Assembly: GCA_000969725.1 (NCBI GenBank)
Contig: JXSR01S010370.1
Strand: one strand, 5' to 3'
Length of the DNA stretch: 33,194 bases
Source: Ophiothrix spiculata
Lineage: Eukaryota > Echinodermata > Ophiuroidea > Amphilepidida > Ophiotrichidae
Shown: in pieces, positions 10,136 through 22,100 of the stretch
Position numbering within the stretch: the stretch's first letter is position 1
How the letters are laid out: every line of letters starts with the position of its first letter
Position numbers and translations under genes: made by a program
The notes under the pieces: generated by a model
Database searches by the model: none
What the model saw: only the letters and a program-made list of their open reading frames with translations
Told to the model about the DNA's origin: nothing

Positions 10136-13100
10136 TTGGTGGGAGTGTGGAAGGGGTGACAGAGGAAGAAAATGCCCTTAGCTTTTGAGTCCTTAAAACG
10201 CTGTTGTAAGTGTTGTGAAAATCATCAAAAGATTCATCCATTTTAAATGTGAATGAACATCTTGGTTTATAAACATCAAGCACATTGTCATAAGATCACC
10301 TTATGACATAAATGACCCCATCATAATGCATGTCTAGTCTGTGTATTATGCTTGACACCCATCTGTACATTTCAATCATCCCATTTATATATCACGCATC
10401 ATCTAGTCCGATCTATAGGACCTTTGTTTTTTCGGTGATACTATCCGCAATATAAATGCACCATCACATTATAATCCATCCACTGACTACTAGAGAACCC
10501 TGAGTTCTACAATCAGGGAAAAAAGTCTTGGCACAATTATCTGTACATGTCATTGATTTTGCACGCTTTCCCCGTTCCCCACTCAATGTTGATCCGAAGA
10601 CAAGGAGCATCTTTACATCCAACATTGAAACAGGTGTGAGGAAGGGGATGGTCAGAAGAGAAGAGTTCTTAAATGTCTTCAACTTCATCCATCTCTTACT
10701 GTAATTTCTAGCGTTTTAAACGGATGAATGCACCTGAAAAGACTGTAGTGTTCCAACGACTTTTTTCCCTGATTGTAGATAGCCCACTGATCTTACCTCG
10801 AAAAAAGGGGTAGGTAAAGAAAGTGGCTTTCTACATCACTGGACTTGGTAGTTATATATCCCTCATATTGGTTTTTGTCACATGAAAAACAAGGGTTCTA
10901 TCAATCGAACTAGCATCATCTTTACTTGTATATAAAATGAGATGCTACGATTCCCTGTAATATCTAGCTGAAAGGTCCTGCATCCTGGTTGATTAATGAC
11001 CATCTTAACACTTTATCTCGCACCACTGATGATCATCCATGGATACATATGATGATGAAATCATACATTATCTAACTCATCTTTTATGTTGTATACCCAA
11101 TAACAATATTTATGGTCATACATGGTATTTGTACATATTAGTGTGAGATTTTCAAAAATAGTAAAATGTGTTTAATTTGTTTAAATCTACTAAAATCATA
11201 AAACTAGGTTGATATTATGTATCTCTGTGTTGAAGCAAGATAATCAAATGTAATTTCAGTACTATATAGTAAATTTAATTTTTTTCCCCATTGGCTTCCT
11301 ATGGGAGAAATAACGGTCAAACAGAAAATTGACATACATGGTCGACCATTACTATTTCATGTTTGCAGGATGAAATACATGATCCCTATGCCACAAATTA
11401 ATGTTTCTGCAACTTAACCATTACACAATGATTTCAGAAAAGCCAAATCAAATTGGATATCATAAACCTAGGCTATATCTGCATGCATTCAAAGATATGA
11501 AAAAACATTGACATACAATGTTACGACCGTTATCAGTTTCTACTCAAATCTTTAATGAAAATTAAAAACATGAAATTTAAACTTTTTTGGGTGTTTTTTG
11601 AGAGTTTGACCTGTTGTTTATAATATTAAATGTCAATTGTTAGAGTTTGATAGGTAGTAGGCATTCCAAAATTCATTCAAAATGTACTTGTTTTTAAATC
11701 TCACGTTGAGAAATGCCAAATATGTAATATTTGATGACTAAATCAGCCATAACATAAAAACGACTTGCACTATGAAGATGAAACTTTCAGAACTATCTCT
11801 CCTTTGCCATATTTCTCACTCAGAGAAATTTGGAATGCATGAGTAAAACACAGACTCCATAAGAATAATTTCATTTTTTTAACCAAAATATGTACAAATA
11901 CCGTGTAAAGGCCCATATAGGATATTGGGATGCAGTATTTAATCTTGATCAATGATCTACTTGGCATTTGTAACTGTGTATGTGTAAATTCTGGGCAGGA
12001 GAGAAACATGTTATTGATTGAGTGCAAAAAGGTTGCATCTTCATTTTTATTTATAAAAGATTATAACCATTTTGTTTTTTTAAAATTGAAAAATAAGCAT
12101 GACACATTGCTATTTCAGGTGATAAATTGAATGCGCATGTAGGATCATCCCTGATGTAAACCAAGGAAGGTTGAACATGAGAATAGAAACTCAAAGAAAC
12201 CACCATAAGATTTACCCAAACATTGGACTACTTAGATGGAACTGTTCCAAACCAATAGTTTCTCATTTAGTCAAATCTCATCATTAATTTTTAATTGGAT
12301 TAAAACCAATAAAGAATCATGACTTTAAAAAATGATTTCCCCAACAGTTTATGATAATAAGTCGCATTCTGTACAAGTTAAATTTTTCAAGCATGAATTA
12401 TGCACAAGTGTAAATTCAAGAAAAAACACTGAGCTTATATTAATTAAACGCTTTTTTAAAAGAAGTGTACTTTTCTACACAGTATGAGTCATTCTCAAAG
12501 TTAACTGAACTCAAGAATCTAAATATTGGGGGGAAAATAATGAAACAAAAAAGTAGAGAAAAAAACAGAAAAGCTAACTTCCCCATTTTAGAAACTGCTT
12601 TGGTAAATGTAGTAAAGATTTGAATTTGTATATACACTATGAGTCATTCTTCAAGTTAAAAAAACAAGAATTTGATACACATGGAGACACATATTAATTC
12701 TGTTGCATGCATACATTTTTTACATTCATCATTTTTTTCTGGGAAGATTTTGTAAGAGCATAGTCTGAAGAATTTTTTTTTTCTAGTTTTGAAGGAAGGT
12801 TATTGTTTAACAAATTGTCATTCACAGTTTCTACCTGAGAAACATTTGTTAGAACATTATTATGCTTTGAAGGATCCAAGTGTGGAAAAACTTGTATCCT
12901 GAGCATAATAATGATTTTGGATGATTTTCGCCTGATATTTATTGGTCTCGCTATGAGTTTCAAATATTTTTACAATTCATAGCTCGACCAAAAATATTGG
13001 CTCAATTTATCCAATTTTATAACATAATTGTATAATTCCCTTCATTATTTTTTAATTTTTTTTTTGTCAGTACAGACATTTTTTCTGAGTTACGCTATAC

Positions 13101-16100
13101 TCTTGCAGAGGCAAGCATCAGCAATAACAACTCCCATTTTTTCATTCAAATGATTTCAGAGATGAACTCCAGACATTCTAGCGAAGGTTGTCATCAGTCT
13201 TGGCAACTCTATTTTCATTGGATGCTATTTTGTTCTTTTTTCTGAGATTAACTGTACGCTCTAGTGCAGGCCAATGAGTTTCAACAACTCCCATTTTGTT
13301 CATTATTTTTCTCTCTCTGAGATAAACTGTACAAGAGTGCATGTCAGTGTCAGCATTAATTACCAACTGGGCTGTTGAATAGCAAGAATCATGGTATCAC
13401 TCATCTAATTGTTTCTCAACATATTTTGTTTATGAACAGAGGAGAATCAGGAGCTTACCATTAGAGATGGGCCGATTCAATCGGCCCGATCCAAAATCGG
13501 CCGATTTTGGTGAGATCGGCAGCGAATCGGGATCGGTAAAATCATGGGAACTCTGCCGATTCAACCACTGATCCATTATTACTGCACGGAGTCGGCATGA
13601 AGAAGTATTCATGAATAAAAATGCAAGCATTCTGCCTTGTTTTTACCTAATATTATCTACCTTACTAACTATTATTATTATATTATAGTTATCACGAAAG
13701 TCCTGGCCACTACAAATTTTATAAAAAGTATAATTTTCATCATTCTAAATGGCAGAAAAACGATGTAAAATTGAGCTGTTCAAAAAGAAACACGGAAAAG
13801 ATTGCCGAGATCGCCATCTTTGTTTACTAGTATAGCACCAACTGTAGATGGCGCTATTGCTTGATTTTGTACAGTGGGGTGTTTTGATTTTTTTTTTTTT
13901 TTTTTTGATTTTTTTTTAGGTTGAATAAAGTGTTCTTGTGCTATGATAAATTCATAATAAAATCGGGATCGGTATCGGATCGGGCCGATTATTTGAAAAT
14001 GAATCGGGAATCGGCAAGTACCGATTTAGGGTAGATCGGCCCAACCTTACTTACTATCACACCACATTTAATAGAGCAATACAGCTCTAAGTGGAAGTGG
14101 TTCCTTAAGTAGCAAAATGTTTGAAATCAAGGAATAAATGTTCAACAGATTAAAATGGCTGTTCAATTTAAGATGCTGATCCCTCAGATGGTATTAATTA
14201 AAAAAGTACAATAGAAGGTAATTAATATGTGAAAACTGAAAAAGGACAGAAAAACTTGGGAAACAAAACTTTAAAAATAACGAAAAATTCCAGTTAGCCA
14301 TATTTTATGAAAAATTCCAGCAAGCCACCTTTTACCATCATTCTGATTTTTTTTTTTAATATAAATTGGAAATTTGTTCAGTAATAAAAATATTCCTGTT
14401 TTATCTTTCTCACAAATAAATTCAATTAAATTATTTGTACATATCATAACAATAGCAAATAATTTTAGAACATTTATTATTGATTTCCGTTACATACAAT
14501 GTTTTGTCACGTCAAAACAATGCCAGAACAAAATATCCTATTGATTCATACAATGCAGAGGATGTAAACCTGTAATATGCATAATAAACACCTTGACCTA
14601 TACGAGCCGTACAGTCGGTTTATATTTGCTTATAACAACAGCTTTGGCGAGGTGATCCATAGATTTTGGATGAAAGAGTGGTGTCATTGACCACATCTAT
14701 ATGATAGATATAGCTGAGAATAGTTCCCTCTATAGCAGAATTACTTGAAATGATCAAAAATATAGATGGAATTGAGATATACCAGGAAACTGAATATTGA
14801 CAAAGAGATTTCACTTAATGGAAGGTTGGATCATAAGATTTCTAACAGAATATTGAAACAATCAAAATTTGCATCACAAAATCTCTGTTGTTAGAAAATA
14901 CACTGGATTTACCTTGGTCGTAATGGCTATGTAGTTCAATAAGTATTTAGTATTCAATTATTTTCCATCATATATTTCGCAGCCCTTTAAATATTTAAAA
15001 GAAAAAATAATTAAGACCAGTGAAGAGATGGTCCTTGATATACATGTGTAAAGCAGAATCCACAACATCACTTCAACAAATTGAATTTTGACCATTATCT
15101 CCACTGCCTTCATCCATAGATTCAACCAAACTACAAGAAATTCAATCTTTTCCATACCATCAGATTCATTGTGACCTTAAACCTAAAACAACATGAACCC
15201 CTTTCAAACCCCGCGGCCCTCAGAGCCATTTTCCAGCAAACCGACTCGTCCACATTTCCTCTTCTCATCTCTGTCTTGCCTGCCCGTGGGGCACACAGTT
15301 AGAATACTAAACTGGTTGTAAGAGCAGTATTGATTTACCATACAAGAAAACTACAGCAATATTTATTTCTCTTGTACTGATCATATGGCAGTGAATTAAA
15401 TCATATCAGATTTTGTGGCTGGTTTACATGGGGTTGAGCAGGTGGTTCAAGAAAGGATGACAGAGATTTATTAGAAAATGCTGTAAGGATAAGAGATACT
15501 GAATTACAAATCTGGTAATGTGATATTTGGAGTACCTGTATAAAGATTAAATGCATAAAAAATTACACATAGGCCTAAATCTTTCCAGAATATGCCCTAT
15601 TAGTATAAAATATCATTTACACATAAATTTTCACCAGCTACTTGTTGACTTTTAAATGTTTGAAAGAAATTGCCCTTTAGTATCTTTCAACTATTTTAAA
15701 TTTCACACACTCATCTCAGTTCGGCAGAACTCATAATTCCGATACGTTTCTGAATTTAGATACCCATGTATCCAAATTCTGATACCCGTATCTGAATTTG
15801 AATTTTAAAAAGTTAAACAGCTGAAACAGGATATCAGCTTAAAGGAAAAGAATATTCAGCTTCGTTGCGCACCATAGCAGTATGTACAAAAGTAAATAAC
15901 ATTATCATAATTTGCCATCTAATTCTAACAAACTATTTTGCTTTCTGTGATCAGGACATGCTGTTCCAAAGCTGTTCAATGGAATTGCAATTCTGTTTAA
16001 TTTTCTAGTTTGCCATATTTTTGCTGTTTGGTGCAGCACTGGTGTTAATCACCAACATACTTCAAATGATCGAGTTCATTTTTTTTTAGTTGCAACACAC

Positions 16101-19100
16101 ATGTTTTGACAAGAAATTAAAAAAAATGCCTACTTCCACTTCATAATCATCATACCAAATATTAAAATCTTTAATGTAAAAGTATTACATTTGGGATAGT
16201 TCAAGAGACTCTTTAATCGCAAAACATGATGTTCATATCTGGATATCAAAATTCTATGTATTAATAATGACTGAAATGCAGCTTTAGATCAGCTTCCCTC
16301 AAATGAATCCAGTTAATACCTTCTTTGCATTGTTTTAAATTTAAATAATCTTGGTACCAATAAATGCTGGACTCATCAAAATATATGCATTTAGTCAAGC
16401 AGATGAGTATCAGATATCAACTGAAGATCTATATAGATAGCTTTCCTGTAACTGATACGGGAATTAAAATTTTATTCAGAAAAACAAGGCATTTATCCTC
16501 CATTAAACTTTAAAGATGACAAGTCTCAAAATAGAATCTCTCTATTGATGTAAGGTCAGTTGTAAATCCTTACTGTTTATACTATTTGAGTATAGTACTA
16601 GCTAAATTTTATATGCATGGGTTAAATATATATATGAAAATATTGATATACTATTGCTGTTAAAATGAGTATGCTTTATACTTGAAAATACAGTAAAACC
16701 TCATTTAAACAAAATCAGACGCTAGAAAATTCCTGATATAAAGCGAAAATGAGAAACAAATCAAGTTTGTTGTGTCTTTTTTTTCTTTATTTCCTATCTT
16801 ATGTATAGATGGTGAGATGTAAACTCTTGAGTTTCTTGTTATTCCCCAGCAAACAATTTAGGACTGATTATGAATCTGGTTAAAAGTAAAATATTTTAAA
16901 AGCCTACCTGCTCAAATGCGATGGATTTGGTTTTGTGGAAAGTAAAACCTTACTGAAGCAAAACTTGCTGAGAGATTTTAAAAGTTTTTCCAATTATACT
17001 TTGAAATAGGATATTTTATTTTCATTTTCAAAATCAACATAAAAAGGCAAATTCGGTTATTTGGTAAAAAAATGAATGCAGGCGTGCGACGTTAAACAAT
17101 ATTTTTTTTCTTTAACAAAAGTTTTTTTCTATATAAATTACCACAAACTAATTTGTTGTACTTTTATTACACATAAAAATCCCTAATTATATTTCTCCAT
17201 GGTTGCCTTCAAAAATATTGCAAGTGCATGCTGATCACAAGCCCCTTGTGATACATGTACAGCCCATGCCTGGGATAACCAGCAGACCATTATGTCCCCT
17301 GATGCAATTTGGCATATATATGAATCAAATAAGCTTTAACTCAACATATGTTTACTATATTAGTCTCATTCAAGAACAGTAACTATGTTAAAATGTGTCC
17401 CTAAAATCTCAACCACTATCATGCATGTAGCTGTTGTGTTTTTGGTTTTGACATTTCAGAATATAAATGTAGGTCATAACAAGGGATACAAACATCATGT
17501 CATTTCTATAACAAGTATGTTCCTTAGCTTTCTACCTAAATCTTGTATTTTAATATCTTTTAAGATTTGATAGATATGATTTTGTACAACAGGGATCTGG
17601 GAAATAAACAAAGTTGAATTTCCTCAAAGTAGCATGGTCCGATTTTTGAAAATTTGGATTTTGGTTTCATGTAAAAGATCACCCTTCAAGAGATCTAAAT
17701 GTTGAAATTTGCCCAGCTGAAACATTATCTATCTCTATTTCCCCTCATTTGTTCTCATAATGCTATGCACCATCATCTCAAACACAAACTGAAATCCTCA
17801 AAAAAAAAGACAAACTCTGGTTTCCCATTCTAAAACAGATTTTCCTCAATTTTATACAAAACATCTAAACAAGTACTTACAATTTAGGCAACAAGGTCAA
17901 CATGATCTTAAAAACCAATATTCCTTACAAAATTTAAGAGTGTGAGCATCAAAAACAATCTTGATTTTGGATATAAATCTGGGAGTGGATGATATTCTAT
18001 TCCCATATTCCTGCCTTTTTGTTTGATGCCCAGGGGTTTAACATGTCAGGTTATCAATGCAGGATTCCAAAACAGGATACCCACTACACTATGCTGTATT
18101 ATCCATAACAAGGGCTTATTTCGATTTCATAAACTCAATATTTGGCATCTGCTAATCATTATATTACACCCACATGAAAATGATATGCCACATATCTTTG
18201 AATGCCATATATCAATTATTTCCTTTCTGAACATTGATGATGTGCAACAAAAAGTATACAACAAATATGTCACAAAAAATGGACCAATTTGACGATAAAA
18301 ATATAAAAAATATCAATTGATTAATTGATAACAAATCAAGTTTCCTGAACATTAAATCAACTTATCAATTTGTTACAAATCTTGGATTTGTTATTACCTT
18401 TTCAAATTTCACTACATTTTCTGTACTAAAACCCAATGTTGAGCAATATAAAATTCAAAGAATAAAAGTTAACGTAATGAAAAAATCAACCAAGTCAAAT
18501 GAACACTATGCCATTGGAAATTGCAACACTAATGACAGAACACAGAATCGGTACATAAATGACATGTATACAGTGAGTGTCAGAACATGTTCTCAATAGG
18601 AAAATGACCTAATTGATGTCATGCAACAAGAACAATTTTATTAACAGCATGTGAGTGGTAGGAGATATGCTACCACAAACAATATTAAATGTGACAACCA
18701 CTACAAATGAGCCACAAAGTCAGTTTCTTGTCATTTATACGTTTTAAAGAATATGTTAGAAGAATATAAAAAAACCAAAATACCTTAATGCATAACACCA
18801 CTCAATGTCCATGAGTGATGTACTGGTCCGTGAAGGTTTTCATTGAGTGAATGATGTATATGCCATGTTTTTCTGTAGACGGTTCTTAAAAACTACAGAT
18901 TATTTTTCATATTTCAGCTTGCAGGTGTTTTGAAACGATAAATATTGTGAATTTTCACAAAAAAAAAAAAAAAAACCTTTGCATATACTTCACCCATGGC
19001 TCAAAATGACATGTGACAACTTAATGTCTCATTTGTGGTATACATTCCTGTTGTACAGTACTTATAAAAACACATTCTATTTTCCTCACTTCAAGTTTAA

Positions 19101-22100
19101 TTGAAACAAAACAGAACTTAACCAGGGTACCCATTATTCAGAGACACCCTGTACAACAAGCATGTGAAACAAGATATCTCAACAAAATCAAGTCTGTAAT
19201 AGACGATCATATAAGTGCAAGAAAGTCACATCTGCAATAGCTGCCATTTTCCATAAATTTGGAATCCAGACAGAGTCAGCAACTCTTAAATCCTTAGGGG
19301 AACATTTTCAAGATTCACTGACATATGGCAGGGAAATGCTGAAAAATCTTTCACATTCTAGTGATGAGGCATTAAATAAAAAAATATTTACAGCAGCCAT
19401 TGTAGATACGACTTTGTTGGTGTACTATACATACCTGGTAGATTTCTAGATATGATGCTCTGACTAAGAACTGCTGGTTTTCCGTTCTTGATATGTGTGT
19501 GAATATATGTTCAAATGAGTTGGGTATAACTCCACGTAGCTCTGGGCTTCCTCTGACTCCTACAAGAAAATATTTAGGGAATAAAAGGTTTATATGGATC
19601 TCGTCAATATTTGAATCAGAGGAAAAGTATACTTTAGGTACAATGGAAAACATAAAACAAACCCTAAAACTAATTCTAAATACTACCCAACTCTTACCCT
19701 ACAATACACCTTAAGTGATCTTACACTAAACCCTAACATCCAAATTTTGGATGCGAGTCAAAATACACTTGTTCAAACAATTAAAGCAAAGGCTATCTAC
19801 TCTTGTGGTCAAATCTTGATTGTGTCCTTTGCTTTAAGTGAAGAAAAGATAACATCATCTGATTATCTTGTTCTGCAACAGTTTCATCTGCCCATGGTGT
19901 GAGGACAGATGTGTTTGAAGCTGGTTTCAGAGTCATGTATTACATCCTTGTTGCTCTAACAAGGACTATATGTCATGGCCTTTCAAATTGCATTTGTACA
20001 ATTGTAGAAGTCACTGCTATAACCAAATGACTTATCCCTATACAAACTTGTGGCTCCACAACAATTACAGCGAAATCAACATAGCTCGTCCACCTGTTTC
20101 AATTAACAGAGATAAAGAGGTCTACAACAGTGTTCCCACTAAGGATTTTTACTTTGCGCTTAAGCGCCATAAAAGAAAAAAATACCAAGTCGCTATTGCC
20201 GATTTCGGAAAGATCACCTTAAAAATGAGAGTAACTTTGGATATAATCTGAATAAAACTGAAATAAGTGAACATTGTGTATGACAAAACTCCTATTTTTG
20301 ACTTTTTTGTTTTGGTAACCCCTTGCGCCAAATTTTGTGCTTCTGCACCAATTTCGCGACATACAGTCTTAGCGGGAACACTGGTCTACAAATCCTGGGC
20401 CCAATTTCATAAAACCGTTCTAAGCCTAGTTTGCTTCTAACTTCGTTTCTATCGCTAGTTCATTGCTAAACCTGTTTCATAATACCATTCTTAGCTTAGC
20501 AAGGTTCCTAGTTGCTTGCTAAAATTAGAATACATACTAGGGTATTTTCTAAATCCTTATAGAACCATTCCAAGTTACTTTTATCTGGACATCAAAATGT
20601 ATGTAGACGGATGAAATTGCTAACAGTCCTTAAATCATCTAATATTATTATTATTATTATTTAATGGCTCTTATAAAGCGCATTTCCAAAAGAGATCAAT
20701 GCGCTGTACATGATAAAAACATCAAAAATACATCAAAGTACATCATAATATAAACATTATAATATCTTTACAAATACATCAGAAATTTTATACAATTTTT
20801 AAAAAAAATGAGTTGGTGCACAGCACCAGCTACAGTTATTATACACAATTTAACTATGCACCATTACCAAAATTGATACAATATAACCATGAAATAGCAA
20901 GGGGTAAAAAACACGTGTAATAAAATAAGTGCAAAAACACAGGACGAAAAGCAACTCATGTGAAATAAACTGGGAAATCAATTAGTGGGAAACAAATGTG
21001 TTTTCAACAATTTTTTAATAATGTTGACGGTTGGTGCATTACGAATGGATAAAGGGAGAGCGTTCCAAAGCTTAGGACCTAAAATGGAAAACCTATGATC
21101 ACCATACGATAATAATAATATAGGAAACAATAGGTATGTGTGGTATATCCAAAATATATCAAATTAGGAGCATTGAAGTAAGCAAATGTGGGATGTATGA
21201 TGATAATTCAAAACATAATTACAATTATAAATTTAAAATAATTTACAAATAATGAGTTTAGAGACAAAACATTAAAAAAAATATTGGAAGGTTTTTGTTT
21301 ATAAAAGAAGTAGTGTAGTCTACTTGACAATCGAATGAAAACCCTTTTCTCAGAGAAAATATAATTTGTATAGTCTTTGTCTTCTCTTCATAGCTTGCAT
21401 AAATTGTGTTTTTGTAAGGCGCTGTGTTTTTGTTAGAGCGCCATATAAGTACTGATTAATAATAATAATAATAATAATAGCTTTAAATCAATTATCTTCC
21501 GTTTTACAAGCAAACACTTAAAAAGATCTTTATGCGCTTTCCATATTTTGTATGTTGTGTTTACAGATACCCCAATGTAACCCTTTACTGGGGTATGATC
21601 CTTTTCATCCTTTCTTAGAACTATTCTTGTTTAAATTGATTTCTATTTAGAACTATTCTTATTTCAAGTACTTTATTTTATCCTTGGAAGCAATTATGAT
21701 ATTAAATCCTTGTTCAATCACTGTAACTTTCTATCTTGCTTCTAGCAAGCAACAAGTAAGAATTGTTCCAGAATATAATAATAATGTCGGTGCTTATATA
21801 GCGCCTTTCCAGAATTGATCAAAGCGCTTTACATTTAATCCGTTACCACTAGAATATAACCAACTTACGCGGCTGCCTTACAATTACGGCGCCTATTGAG
21901 AATATTCCTAGTAACTACCCATTATAACGCTTGGGTCGACGAAGCAATTAGGATTAAATGTCTTGCCCAAGGACATAACCCGTTGGCCGTAGCGGGGCTC
22001 GAACTCACGACCTCCTGATTCGGAGTCCTGCGCTGTTCCACTAGACCACACGAGCTCCACAGAATGGTTTTATGAAATGAAATTAGTTGATTTCTAACAA

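Noticed and set aside
10003..10283. Phe-rich and Lys-rich frames around the T-run
   Set aside because: Homopolymer translation with no family likeness and no splice context.
16691..16760. Mariner-type MITE starting TACAGTAAAACCTC
   Set aside because: Only one end is visible; a similar AAGTAAAACCTTACTG at about 16938 is in direct rather than inverted orientation.
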